DNA of 35,451 nucleotides from Sulfurospirillaceae bacterium (GTDB taxonomy: Bacteria > Campylobacterota > Campylobacteria > Campylobacterales > Sulfurospirillaceae), in assembly GCA_028705785.1 (NCBI GenBank), contig JAQWCT010000003.1, positions 1 to 35,451 of the forward strand. The letters are read 5' to 3'. The notes under the pieces were generated by a model. The model ran no database searches and had not been told where the DNA came from. It was given only the letters and a program-made list of their open reading frames with translations. Made by a program: the position numbers and the translations under genes. Of this stretch, positions 14,762 through 23,618 are shown piece by piece (positions within the stretch are counted from its first letter, which is position 1; the number at the start of each line of letters is the position of its first letter).

Positions 14762-14953
14762 ATGGATCCAGTCGGTATGAGTGGGAGTATGACAACTCCT
14801 GAAATATATGCGATGAAACAAGCGACAAAAGTGCAAGAGAGGGCTATCTCACAAATTTTGGAAGGTCTTCAACAGCCTCTTGAGGCTTCGTCTTCAAATC
14901 GTTCTGATTTGACATCTGAGGGAATTGGTCAAAGCCTTGACCTTTTAGCCTGA
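14762..14953 (+). CDS. YjfB-like putative motility protein
   Basis: 63 residues: MDPVGMSGSMTTPEIYAMKQATKVQERAISQIL and a short polar tail ending GQSLDLLA. Size and sequence fit the small YjfB-type motility proteins found in flagellated bacteria. AGGAG at 14751-14755 sets the start. A sigma-28-like -10 element upstream supports co-regulation with late flagellar genes. The molecular role is not known. Confidence 0.75.
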   Translation: MDPVGMSGSMTTPEIYAMKQATKVQERAISQILEGLQQPLEASSSNRSDLTSEGIGQSLDLLA

Positions 14954-14969
14954 TGTCTTTGCTCACTGT

Positions 14970-15004
14970 TGAGACAATCCTTCGTTAAGAGGGATTTCGT
15001 CTCA
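14970..15004. terminator. Hairpin terminator between convergent genes
   Basis: TGAGAC (14970-14975) with AATCC pairs with GGATT and GTCTCA (14999-15004). TTCTTTT follows at 15008-15014 on the plus strand. It lies between the convergent motility and NYN-domain genes and could serve both. Confidence 0.6.
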
Positions 15005-15021
15005 CACTTCTTTTAAACTAC

Positions 15022-15792
15022 TTATCTTTTTTTGGGTGTACTTTTCTTCACTATCGGACGATAATCCACAATTGTGGTAGTTCCTTTTCCTGGGTAGCGT
15101 TTCATCTCAAAATGCTCTTTGAGCTTTCCTAGAAGTGAAGTGATTTTGCTTGAGCCATAAGTTCGTGGGTCAAAGTCTGGGTATTGGCGTTTGATGTATT
15201 GACCTGCGGCAGAAACACTTGCCCAGCCCTCATCGTCTTGCGTTTTTTCAAACCCTACATGTAAGATTTTTGCCAGTTCTTTGAGCGAGTCTTCTTTGGA
15301 TTCTTTGGTTGACTTTTCTTCAAATTCTTCTTCCGCAAGGTCGTTGTTAAACTTGAGATTTTCGGTAAAGATAAAGTCATCGCAAGCGTTACGAAATGAA
15401 ATCGGTGTTTTATGCTCGCCAAATCCAAAAACATAAATCTCAGACTCTTTGAGACGAGATGCTAGTTTGGTAAAGTCACTATCGCTAGAAACCAAAGCAA
15501 ATGCATCAAATTTTTGCGTATAAAGCAAGTCCATCGCATCGATGATCATGGAAGCATCCGTAGAGTTTTTTCCCGTAGTATAGGCAAACTGCTGTATGGG
15601 CTGGACGGCAAGCTCATTGAGGCTCTCTTTCCAGTTTTTAAGATAACTACTCGACCAATCTCCATAGGCACGCTTCACGATAATATGACCATGCGTTGAA
15701 AGCTCTGCTAGGATGAGTTCGAGTTTACTCTGTTGTGCATTGTCTGCATCGATGAGAACAACGATTCGTTTTTGTTCGCTAATATCTTTCAT
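15022..15792 (-). CDS. NYN-domain protein with C-terminal OST-HTH (LOTUS) domain
   Basis: 256 residues. Residues ~9-150 form a NYN/PIN-like nuclease domain with acidic residues in VVLIDADNAQ, KNSTDASMIIDAMDLLY and FALVSSDSDFTKLA. Residues ~165-245 read as an OST-HTH/LOTUS module (ILHVGFEKTQDDEGWASVSAAGQYIKRQYPDF, then YGSSKITSLL), an RNA-binding fold. Bacterial proteins of this kind are thought to be ribonucleases or RNA regulators; the target is unknown. It stands alone on the minus strand. Confidence 0.9.
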   Translation of the reverse strand: MKDISEQKRIVVLIDADNAQQSKLELILAELSTHGHIIVKRAYGDWSSSYLKNWKESLNELAVQPIQQFAYTTGKNSTDASMIIDAMDLLYTQKFDAFALVSSDSDFTKLASRLKESEIYVFGFGEHKTPISFRNACDDFIFTENLKFNNDLAEEEFEEKSTKESKEDSLKELAKILHVGFEKTQDDEGWASVSAAGQYIKRQYPDFDPRTYGSSKITSLLGKLKEHFEMKRYPGKGTTTIVDYRPIVKKSTPKKR

Positions 15793-15920
15793 GAAAATTC
15801 CTTCAAAGTCTTGTAAGAATTATAGCCCTTATCTCCCCTAAATGCGTTTGTTGTCATACGATAAACATAATAATTGAGTATAATTTCGACTTTAACTTAT
15901 ATTATCCATAGGAAATTTCG

Positions 15921-16535
15921 ATGCAAACTAATTCTCCAACTACGGTTAAAATAGAAACAGCGGACCCTTCATCTTTGGCTCTTTTTGGGCTTGCAATGGT
16001 CACTTTAGTCGCTTCAACACAAAAGATGGGTGTCACCGAGGGCTTATCGCTTATCATTCCTTGGGCGATTTTTTTGGGTGGTGGCGCACAGCTATTTGGC
16101 TGTATTGGAGATTTTAAACGCAATAATGTTTTTGGAGGAACTGCTTTTGGTGCATTTGCGCTCTTTTGGTGGTCAGTTGCGGCATCATGGATGATGAAGA
16201 TGGGTGTATTTGGTCCAGAGCTAGCAAAAGCTGTCGACACCAAACAGTTAGGATACGCCTTTGTGGGTTACCTTATTTTTTCTCTTTTTATGACGATTGG
16301 CTCGATGAAAAATAACAAAGTTTTGTTTGTTATTTTTGTTTTTATCGACTTACTCTTTATCGGTTTATCGCTTAGCATTCTTACCACTGGCGCTTTAGCG
16401 ACATTTGGGCATGATCTTGGTGCGTACTCAGAGTTGATAATTTCTCTACTTTCGTTCTATCTTTCTGCTGCAACCGTACTTAACCCTCACTTTGGGAGAG
16501 TGGTTTTACCTACGGGTAAGGCTTTGATGCAATAA
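15921..16535 (+). CDS. Acetate uptake transporter, GPR1/FUN34/YaaH (SatP) family
   Basis: 204 residues with six membrane helices. The family start motif, usually NPxPLGL, appears as ADPSSLALFGLAMVTLV; this is followed by the conserved GLSLIIPWAIFLGGGAQLFGCIGDFKRNNVFGGTAFGAFALFWWS. It is a proton-coupled acetate/succinate channel in the inner membrane. TATAAT at 15879-15884 and AGGAAAT before the ATG fit its expression. Its end overlaps the end of mutY on the opposite strand by 26 bases. Confidence 0.9.
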   Translation: MQTNSPTTVKIETADPSSLALFGLAMVTLVASTQKMGVTEGLSLIIPWAIFLGGGAQLFGCIGDFKRNNVFGGTAFGAFALFWWSVAASWMMKMGVFGPELAKAVDTKQLGYAFVGYLIFSLFMTIGSMKNNKVLFVIFVFIDLLFIGLSLSILTTGALATFGHDLGAYSELIISLLSFYLSAATVLNPHFGRVVLPTGKALMQ

Positions 16536-17460
16536 GCAACTTCAATATTTTTTTATCTACTGTGGAGATAGCAAGTTTGTCTATCTCCTCCACGCTAAAC
16601 CAACCATCAACCTCTTTTATAGGCTCACACAACAGCACTTCAAGTTCAAGTTTAAAATGGGTATATACCTGCTCAACTCTGCCTAATTTCTTATAACCAT
16701 TTGGTCTACCCAGTGTTTGAACAAACCCCCACAAACCATGAAGCAAACGCTCTTTTCGCTGAATTAAACCTAATTTGTTATCTTTATACATAACCAAAGC
16801 GATTTTTTGTCGTACTGGAATGGCATTTTTCTTTTGAGGCAAAGGATAATTATGTGGATCGATTTTTCCGATACACTTTACATGTAAAGGACATTCACCA
16901 CACAAAGGATTTCGAGAAGTACAAATCAAAGAGCCCAAATCCATCAAAGCTTGATTGTGTTCGTAAGGATGTTTTTGGTTTAAAAATTCCCACGCTCTTT
17001 CCCAAAGAACTTTTTCATCCTTAGTTGACAAGCCAAAAAAACGACATAAAACGCGTTTGACATTAGCATCTAAAATGGGCAATACCTGCCCATACGCAAA
17101 CACACCAATAGCATGTGCCGTACTTTTGCCAATGCCTTTTAAAGCTTCAAGTTCTACGATATTTTGAGGCAAAATACCTTTACATGTAAGGGCTGTATAA
17201 TGAAGATTTTTGGCTCTTGTGTAGTAACCTAGTCCTTCCCACCTTTTAAGCACATCATCTAGTGGTGCATCTGCAACGGATTTGAGTGTGGGGAAAGTTT
17301 CCAAAAAAGGAAAATAGAACCGCTCTAAAACTGTTTTAACTTGCGTTTGTTGAAGCATAATTTCACTGAGATAAATGTGGTAAGCATCTTTAGTATTTCG
17401 CCAAGGAAGCTCATGCCTCCCAAAAATCGCATACCACTCAAAAAGTTTATCTTGAATCAT
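16510..17460 (-). CDS. mutY: A/G-specific adenine glycosylase MutY
   Basis: 316 residues from ATG 17460; GTG codons just upstream are possible but the ATG overlaps the ung stop as ATGA, favouring coupled translation. Catalytic Glu is in LSEIMLQQTQV, the helix-hairpin-helix is LEALKGIGKSTAHAIGVF and the catalytic Asp is in ILDANVKRVL. The 4Fe-4S loop is complete (Cys-X6-Cys-X2-Cys-X5-Cys in CTSRNPLCGECPLHVKCIG). The C-terminal NUDIX-like domain (~220-315) recognises 8-oxoguanine. The enzyme removes A mispaired with 8-oxoG. It forms a base-excision operon with ung. The FeS loop codons contain a perfect CTTTACATGTAAAG palindrome. Confidence 0.96.
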   Translation of the reverse strand: MIQDKLFEWYAIFGRHELPWRNTKDAYHIYLSEIMLQQTQVKTVLERFYFPFLETFPTLKSVADAPLDDVLKRWEGLGYYTRAKNLHYTALTCKGILPQNIVELEALKGIGKSTAHAIGVFAYGQVLPILDANVKRVLCRFFGLSTKDEKVLWERAWEFLNQKHPYEHNQALMDLGSLICTSRNPLCGECPLHVKCIGKIDPHNYPLPQKKNAIPVRQKIALVMYKDNKLGLIQRKERLLHGLWGFVQTLGRPNGYKKLGRVEQVYTHFKLELEVLLCEPIKEVDGWFSVEEIDKLAISTVDKKILKLLIASKPYP

Positions 17461-18128
17461 AAACACCACGAAATGGGCTTTATACCTTTACATGTAAGGA
17501 ATTCATTACTCTTGGAAAAAGGCTTTGAGCCAAAAAATCCACGATAACTTGAGAGCGGTGAGGGATGAGGCGCTTTTAAAATCAAATGCTTTTTACCATC
17601 TATTAAACTCGCTTTGGCGCCAGCTGGTGCACCCCAAAGGATAAACACCAAATGCTCTTTGTGCGCACTCAAAAGCTTTATCACTGCATCAGTGAAGTTT
17701 TCCCAGCCTTGATTGCGATGTGAATTGGCTTCACTTGCACGGACGGTTAAAACTGTGTTGAGTAGAAAAACACCTTGGTGTGCCCATGCGCTCAAGTTGC
17801 CACTTTTGGGAACTTCGCAACCCATATCATCTCTTAACTCTTTGAATATATTTTGTAAAGAAGGTGGATGAGGAACACCATCTTGTACCGAAAATGAAAG
17901 TCCATGCGCTTGATTTTCGCCATGATAGGGGTCTTGTCCAAGAATCACTACTTTGACATTATCAAAAGGAGTATTGTCAAATGCTGCAAAGATATTTGTG
18001 CTTTTAGGATAAATCTTTTGACTTTTTTTTTCTTCAACTAAAAATGCTTTTAAGGCTTCAAAATAGGGTTTTTGAAACTCATCAAAAAGGATCTTTTTCC
18101 AACTCTCTTCTATTTTTGGATCAATCAT
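17457..18128 (-). CDS. ung: Uracil-DNA glycosylase
   Basis: 223 residues from ATG 18128, preceded by AAGAAGAGA. The water-activating motif GQDPYHGENQAHGLSFSV, the HPPSLQNIFKEL loop, the uracil-binding LLNTVLTVRASEANSH and the Leu-loop motif HPSPLSSYRGFFG are all present. It removes uracil from DNA. The frame stays open further upstream, but that stretch is the SRP RNA gene on the other strand and not coding. It shares ATGA with mutY downstream. A palindrome (CCTTTACATGTAAGG, 17485-17499) encodes the LTCK near its C-terminus. Confidence 0.97.
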   Translation of the reverse strand: MIDPKIEESWKKILFDEFQKPYFEALKAFLVEEKKSQKIYPKSTNIFAAFDNTPFDNVKVVILGQDPYHGENQAHGLSFSVQDGVPHPPSLQNIFKELRDDMGCEVPKSGNLSAWAHQGVFLLNTVLTVRASEANSHRNQGWENFTDAVIKLLSAHKEHLVFILWGAPAGAKASLIDGKKHLILKAPHPSPLSSYRGFFGSKPFSKSNEFLTCKGIKPISWCL

Positions 18129-18166
18129 ATTCTCTTCTTTAAGAAATTTTGGGTAAAATACGCTTC

Positions 18167-18273
18167 GCCTTCTTCTAGACCTGTGCAATGTCTTTTTAGA
18201 GCAAAGCTTCAGGGTGGGAACACAGCAGAGCACTTTTTTAAGGTGTGTGCCGCAGTCATCTGGAAGAGGGTTT
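18167..18273 (+). ncRNA. ffs: 4.5S signal recognition particle RNA
   Basis: The conserved SRP apical hairpin is present: TTCAGGGTGGGAACACAGCAGAG, then a loop and AAGGTGTGTGCCGCAGTCATCTGG. The ends CCTTCTTCTAGA (from 18168) and TCTGGAAGAGGG (to 18270) pair to close the long hairpin. Six T residues at 18271-18276 form the terminator. TAAAAT at 18154-18159 is a plausible -10 box. The RNA binds Ffh and targets membrane proteins. Ends are estimated to within a few bases. It is divergent from ung and convergent with the HD-domain gene. Confidence 0.88.
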
Positions 18274-18284
18274 TTTACCTATCT

Positions 18285-19496
18285 TTACACTCCTAGATAC
18301 AACTCAATTTCTAAAGCCAATTTATAAAAATCAACTTTTTCCATTCTTCCTTTTTCTTGCAAAGCCTCTTTGATATGCTCTCGTCCTTGTATCAACTCTT
18401 TGGACTTCACACCATGCGAGATGGAAAGTGTTGCTTCGATAAAGGCTGAAATGCGGTCACAATTTTTAAGTGCAAGCCCATCAATGGCGTTGTATTTATC
18501 TTCATTGTAAGCTTCCAAATTATCCACGATTACGATGCCATTTTCATTGATTTTATTAAGAAATTCATCTTTTTGATTGTCGCCATAAAGCCCTAAGAGA
18601 TACTTAAAAGGCTTGATGATATTTTCAGGCAAATAGACCAAAATTTCTTCTTCAATCATCTTGATTTCAAATTCACTAATAATTTCATCAAGTCCACTGA
18701 CGGAGTACTTAACAGGTGAAATGATGTCACGGGTGAGTGCTTCGGGAAAATCATGGAAGAGGGCACAAAAAAAGTTATTTTCCATTCTTTTGTCACATGC
18801 TTTAATAGAAAGCGAGTAAAAATAACCCAAAATAGCCACAATCAGCATATGCCCCAATACTGAAGTTTCAGGAATTCTAGGCGTTTGTGCCCAACGCTTT
18901 TGAAAACGAAGTCGTCCACTGAGGTCGATAATTTTGGAGATTTTTTTATTCATCGCCATTTTACGAACGCCAATGAGCTCATAATAATCTTCGATTTCTT
19001 CATCAACGGCTTCTTTGACTCTGTCGATATTATTGAGAAATTGACTGGTTTGATAAACGATAGAAAACTCCCATTTAGTCGCCATATACGAAGCGGCTTT
19101 AAGGATAAATCGCTCTTTTTTATACATAGTAGGGTCTTTAAGATAAGTCTCAAATCGCTTATAAAATGCTCCCTCTTCAATGTCACTCAAAGAGTCATAT
19201 AATTGCTCTAGTACCCATGCATTAATCTCTTTTTCTTTCTTTTGAAGTGCTCGTCTAAACACATCAGGGCGAATGTCAGTCACCACCACACGGCGCAAAA
19301 ATTCAAAAATGCCTGCTTCTATCATGGAAACCATATTGATACTCTCTTTGGGTTCCATCTTCGCTAAAAAATAAGCGATGATAAACTTGTGTGCTTGTTT
19401 ATCAAGTTCCACTAATTCAACCATCCTTGGATAGTCATTCCACCTCTGTATGGAAGCTGCACCGAAAAATTGTTCGATAAGTTTAGGACTTAACAT
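18285..19496 (-). CDS. HD-domain protein
   Basis: 403 residues. The centre holds an HD phosphohydrolase-type metal motif: VLGHMLIVAIL, then FFCALFHDFPEALTRDI, then a later Asp in IVIVDNLEA. This pattern resembles YfbR-type nucleotidases and related HD hydrolases. The N-terminal ~170 residues are mainly helical and not recognised. It overlaps queF by 7 bases and is the last gene of the gyrB-linked cluster. The substrate is unknown; a nucleotide monophosphate is the family-based guess. Confidence 0.8.
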   Translation of the reverse strand: MLSPKLIEQFFGAASIQRWNDYPRMVELVELDKQAHKFIIAYFLAKMEPKESINMVSMIEAGIFEFLRRVVVTDIRPDVFRRALQKKEKEINAWVLEQLYDSLSDIEEGAFYKRFETYLKDPTMYKKERFILKAASYMATKWEFSIVYQTSQFLNNIDRVKEAVDEEIEDYYELIGVRKMAMNKKISKIIDLSGRLRFQKRWAQTPRIPETSVLGHMLIVAILGYFYSLSIKACDKRMENNFFCALFHDFPEALTRDIISPVKYSVSGLDEIISEFEIKMIEEEILVYLPENIIKPFKYLLGLYGDNQKDEFLNKINENGIVIVDNLEAYNEDKYNAIDGLALKNCDRISAFIEATLSISHGVKSKELIQGREHIKEALQEKGRMEKVDFYKLALEIELYLGV

Positions 19497-19885
19497 CCTA
19501 TCTCTTTATTGACAATGTTAGAATCTATCTCGATAACGGTATGAACATTGCCTCTAGGATTAAAATCCGCCACTACTTTGAGCCATTTTGGGTTGATTTT
19601 GGAAACAAGCATATCGTAGATTTCATTGGCACTGTTTTCGTGGCTGATATGCCGTGTCATAAAGCTATTGATGTAGAGTTTAATGGCTTTAAGCTCGACT
19701 ACAAATTCGTTAGGAATGTAGTCAATATAAATCGTCGCAAAATCAGGATAACCGCTTCTAGGACAAAGGCAACAAAATTCAGGTAGCGTCATCTTAATCG
19801 TATAGTTTTTTTTGTTATTGTTAGGCCAAATTTCCAAATCTTTTTCGATATCAAATTCTTTGATAATTGCTTCACCATATTTCAT
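19490..19885 (-). CDS. queF: NADPH-dependent 7-cyano-7-deazaguanine reductase
   Basis: 131 residues, the short single-domain form. The catalytic Cys is in CCLCPRSGYPDFATI, whose PDF holds the catalytic Asp, and the NADPH motif is ELKAIKLYI; SFMTRHISHENSANEI follows as expected. It reduces preQ0 to preQ1 in queuosine synthesis. It overlaps the upstream EAL gene by 14 bases and the downstream HD gene by 7, so translation of the three is likely linked. Confidence 0.95.
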   Translation of the reverse strand: MKYGEAIIKEFDIEKDLEIWPNNNKKNYTIKMTLPEFCCLCPRSGYPDFATIYIDYIPNEFVVELKAIKLYINSFMTRHISHENSANEIYDMLVSKINPKWLKVVADFNPRGNVHTVIEIDSNIVNKEIGC

Positions 19886-21284
19886 TTATTTCTCCTATTG
19901 TTTTTGGTTTTGAGATGTAAAATCCTTGAATATAATCAGGATTAAACGCTTTCATTTTGCTAAAAAGTGCCTCTTTATCGGCAAATTTTAGCATGGTTTT
20001 GATTTTTAAATTGCGTGCAAATTGCATGTACATTTCTAATATTTGAGCATATTTTGGGTCTTCTATCTTTTTGGTAAATTCCATATCAAATTTGAGTATA
20101 TCGATAGGTAAATATTTGATGTATTCAAAACCGCAGTTATTGCCACCAAAATTATTGAGCGCTATTTTAAATCCACTTTTTTGATAATCGCCAATGATTT
20201 CGCGAAAACGAGACATATCTTCATAACTATTTTTTTCGCTAATTTCTAAAATAAACCGACTAGGGTCTATTTTTTTATCATGAAAAAGCGTTGTGAGATA
20301 GAGTTTAAAGCTATTATTTCTCAGCGATACGGGTGAAATATCTACACTAAAGAGGATATTTTTATCCATTAGTGGTGAAATTTCATCCAATAGCAGTGAA
20401 AATATTTTTTCATCAAATACTTTTTCATAACCCGTATAATTAACAATCCGCTCAATCTGAGATTTCGATAAAAATCCATGCTCTTTAGTTGAAATTCTCG
20501 TCAAAACTTCTACGATTTTAATCTCACCACTTTGTATTTCCATTGAGGGTTGATATTTAAAAAATATTTTGTCATTTTTAAGTGCTTCGTCTACAATTTG
20601 TTCAAAAATATCTGGTTTAATATTGGGAAAAACAAAATCACTTTTTTTACTCTCCTCAAGAAGTATATAAAGTTTTTCAATGATATTTTTAACATTGGTA
20701 TCATAATCTGCCTCAATTAAAGAAAAATCCATTTTTACTTCTATATCATTAATACCAATATTTTTAAGTTCTTTAGAAAATATAGTCAATAAATGCGTCA
20801 ATTCTTTTGGATAACACTTAATCGGAAAAATAAAATTCCCACTCCAACACCTACCAATGGGTGTATTATAAAAATAGTATTTTTTTAAAAAATCATTCAA
20901 TCTTTGTATAAATAATTTTAACAATAAGTCACTATTGCTTGCGCCATATCTCTCATTGATATCATCTATATTGTCTACATGTAAAAGTACAATCGTATAA
21001 TTTTCTTTTGCTCCAAGTTCTTCAATAATAGAAATAATTTTCTTAAATGTAAACGCTTTAGTCGTAGAATCAATAAGTGTTGTTCTAAAACCATGATAAA
21101 TAAGATAAAAAATATAATAAACATAGATAGGAATTAAGATAATGAGAAGAAAAAAGTTTTCAATACTTTGATTGAAAATTTTGAAAAGGGAAAAAAATAT
21201 AAAAATCAGAAGAAAGAAAGGAAAAACGATTTTAAGTGCCGTGATAAATCGGTTTTCCCTCTCTTTAACTTCGGAATAGAGCAT
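19872..21284 (-). CDS. Membrane protein with degenerate GGDEF and EAL domains
   Basis: 470 residues. Two membrane helices (~14-36 and ~42-62) precede a GGDEF-like domain (~80-215) in which the signature is replaced (GRCWSGNF), so it should not make c-di-GMP. The EAL domain (~225-470) keeps EVLTR, LEISE, the Lys in DILKFD and QGFYISKP. It has NN for the metal-binding DD (LNNFGGNNCG) and lacks a normal AEGVE, so phosphodiesterase activity is unlikely. It may bind c-di-GMP as a sensor or only make protein contacts. Its ATG overlaps the gyrB stop (TAATG), an odd coupling to a replication gene. Confidence 0.85.
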   Translation of the reverse strand: MLYSEVKERENRFITALKIVFPFFLLIFIFFSLFKIFNQSIENFFLLIILIPIYVYYIFYLIYHGFRTTLIDSTTKAFTFKKIISIIEELGAKENYTIVLLHVDNIDDINERYGASNSDLLLKLFIQRLNDFLKKYYFYNTPIGRCWSGNFIFPIKCYPKELTHLLTIFSKELKNIGINDIEVKMDFSLIEADYDTNVKNIIEKLYILLEESKKSDFVFPNIKPDIFEQIVDEALKNDKIFFKYQPSMEIQSGEIKIVEVLTRISTKEHGFLSKSQIERIVNYTGYEKVFDEKIFSLLLDEISPLMDKNILFSVDISPVSLRNNSFKLYLTTLFHDKKIDPSRFILEISEKNSYEDMSRFREIIGDYQKSGFKIALNNFGGNNCGFEYIKYLPIDILKFDMEFTKKIEDPKYAQILEMYMQFARNLKIKTMLKFADKEALFSKMKAFNPDYIQGFYISKPKTIGEINEIW

Positions 21285-23596
21285 TAGACATCCAAGTGTT
21301 TAACATCTTTAGCGTGATCTTGAATATACTGACGGCGAGGTTCAACTTCATCACCCATAAAGAGGGTAAAGGTATCACTAGCAGCCTCAGCATCGTCGAC
21401 TTTGACTTGAAGAAGTCTTCTATTTTCAGGATTCATGGTTGTTTCCCAAAGTTGTTCAGGATTCATTTCACCAAGACCTTTGTAGCGTTGGATATAAGCG
21501 CCTTTTTTAGCATTTTTTTCAATATCATTCAGTACTTCAATAGGGTCTTTTCCATCAAATACATCAAAATCTCGCTCAACGATTTTTTTATGGATATAAA
21601 GGGCTTCTTCATAAAGAGGGTTGGTATAGAAAGTATCATCAAGAAGTAACTCTTCTAAACCATCTTTGGTTTGAATGAATAAATGGATACTTTCTTCATT
21701 GATATAATAATTGAGCATGTTATAGCCGATATTGGTGATAAATCTATTAATTTCATTAAAGAGTTCTTCTGGGGGAAGCGTAATTAAATCTGGATTTTCT
21801 ATCAAATGACGAATAACTTCTGGCATAGAAAATCGCTTTTCTAACTCTTTAAGTATATTTCTATAGGCTGAAATAATTTTAAAGAAATCCATCAAATCTT
21901 TAGTACCCACACCCTCAATATCAACAGCGTCCATACCAGATTCAATCAAAAATTCATTCATCTCATTATCATCTTTAAGATAAATCTCTTTTTTACCTTT
22001 TTTATAACGATACAATGGTGGTTGTGCCAAATAGACATAGCCATTATCCACGACTGGGCGTAAAAATCTAAATAAGAAAGTTAAAAGAAGTGTTTGAATA
22101 TGGCTACCATCTACATCGGCATCCGTCATGATAATAAGCTTGTGATAACGAAGTTTTTCTTCGTTAAACTCATCACCAATACCACATCCCAAAGCTGTAA
22201 TCATATTTTTAATCTCTTCAGATTTTAAAATCTTATCTAAGCGACTTTTTTCAACATTGAGAATTTTACCTTTAAGTGGCAAAATAGCTTGAAATACTCT
22301 ATCTCGACCTTGTTTGGCAGAACCGCCCGCACTATCGCCCTCCACCAAATAAAGTTCACTGATACTTGCATCTTTACTTTGACAATCAGCCAACTTTCCA
22401 GGAAGTGTACCAATACTCATAGAATCTTTTCGTCTCGTTAAATCTCTCGCATTTTTAGCCGCTTCTCTACCCCTTGCTGCTGCAAGAGCTTTATTCATGA
22501 TAGCCTTAGCTTCGATAGGATTTTCTTCAAAGTATTTGACTAATTGTTCATAAACTAATTTTTGAACAATAGGTTTAACATAAGAGCTACCTAATTTACC
22601 CTTTGTTTGACCCTCAAATTGAGGCTCAGGGACTTTAACGCTCACGATAGCAATTAAGCCCTCACGAACATCATCACCGGTAATTTTGACATCTTTTTCT
22701 CTTACGCCTGCATTTAAACTAACATAACTTGTAATAGCTCTAGTGAGTCCTGCGCGGAAACCACTTTCGTGTGTTCCACCATCCATTGTTTTAATATTAT
22801 TTACAAATGAAAAAAGAATTTCACTGTAGGTTGAGTTATACATCATTGCTACATCAACTTCGACATCTTCAACACTTGCTGTATAATGAACAGGCTCCGC
22901 AACTTGTTCTTTTTTATTAAGATCAACAACAAACTGTTTAATACCACCTTCAAAATGATAAACTTCAGCTCTGCCATCTCTTTGGTCTTTAAGTTCTATT
23001 GTTATTTTTGGATTTAAGTAAGCAAGTTCTCTAAAACGAGTTGCTAGAATTTCAAATTGAAAATCTACAGTTTCAAAAATAGTACCATCTGGCCAAAATT
23101 CTATAGTAGTACCTGTTCTATTGGTTGTTTTAACAATATCTAATGGTGTTTGTGGAATTCCAGCAGCAAATTCTTGACGGTGTTCATTGCCTTCTCTTTT
23201 GATGGTAGCTACCAATCTTGATGAAAGTGCATTTACAACAGATACACCAACACCATGTAAACCACCACTGACTTTATAAGTATCTTTGTCAAATTTTCCA
23301 CCAGCATGAAGAATCGTTAGAACAACCGTAGCAGCAGACATATTTTCACCATCATGCCAACCTACTGGAATTCCGCGTCCATTATCAACAACGATACATG
23401 AGCCTTCACGAGTAAGTTCTACTTTAATTAAATCACAGTGACCTGCCATTGCTTCATCGATAGAGTTATCAACGACTTCATAAATAAGATGATGGAGTCC
23501 GTTTATATTGGTATCACCGATATACATACCAGGGCGTTTTCTAACTGCTTCAAGACCTTTTAAAACTTTAATATTGTCTGCACCATAAGTATTCAT
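21284..23596 (-). CDS. gyrB: DNA gyrase subunit B
   Basis: 770 residues. The GHKL ATPase has DNSIDEAMAGHC, DNGRGIPVG and GGLHGVGVSVVNALS. The Toprim domain has EGDSAGGSAKQGRDR and DADVDGSHI, and the C-terminus the typical QRYKGLGEMNPEQLWETTM. With GyrA it introduces negative supercoils. It lies 22 bases downstream of dnaN and shares its stop with the next gene's start, continuing the origin-linked run. Full length for the family. Confidence 0.98.
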   Translation of the reverse strand: MNTYGADNIKVLKGLEAVRKRPGMYIGDTNINGLHHLIYEVVDNSIDEAMAGHCDLIKVELTREGSCIVVDNGRGIPVGWHDGENMSAATVVLTILHAGGKFDKDTYKVSGGLHGVGVSVVNALSSRLVATIKREGNEHRQEFAAGIPQTPLDIVKTTNRTGTTIEFWPDGTIFETVDFQFEILATRFRELAYLNPKITIELKDQRDGRAEVYHFEGGIKQFVVDLNKKEQVAEPVHYTASVEDVEVDVAMMYNSTYSEILFSFVNNIKTMDGGTHESGFRAGLTRAITSYVSLNAGVREKDVKITGDDVREGLIAIVSVKVPEPQFEGQTKGKLGSSYVKPIVQKLVYEQLVKYFEENPIEAKAIMNKALAAARGREAAKNARDLTRRKDSMSIGTLPGKLADCQSKDASISELYLVEGDSAGGSAKQGRDRVFQAILPLKGKILNVEKSRLDKILKSEEIKNMITALGCGIGDEFNEEKLRYHKLIIMTDADVDGSHIQTLLLTFLFRFLRPVVDNGYVYLAQPPLYRYKKGKKEIYLKDDNEMNEFLIESGMDAVDIEGVGTKDLMDFFKIISAYRNILKELEKRFSMPEVIRHLIENPDLITLPPEELFNEINRFITNIGYNMLNYYINEESIHLFIQTKDGLEELLLDDTFYTNPLYEEALYIHKKIVERDFDVFDGKDPIEVLNDIEKNAKKGAYIQRYKGLGEMNPEQLWETTMNPENRRLLQVKVDDAEAASDTFTLFMGDEVEPRRQYIQDHAKDVKHLDV

Positions 23597-23618
23597 ATTT
23601 TCTCCGCTTTTACTGTTT

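Noticed and set aside
18129..18233. Longer ung start adding 35 residues (MLCCVPTLKLCSKK...)
   Set aside because: The extra stretch is the complement of the SRP RNA gene; ATG 18128 has a ribosome site and gives the usual length.
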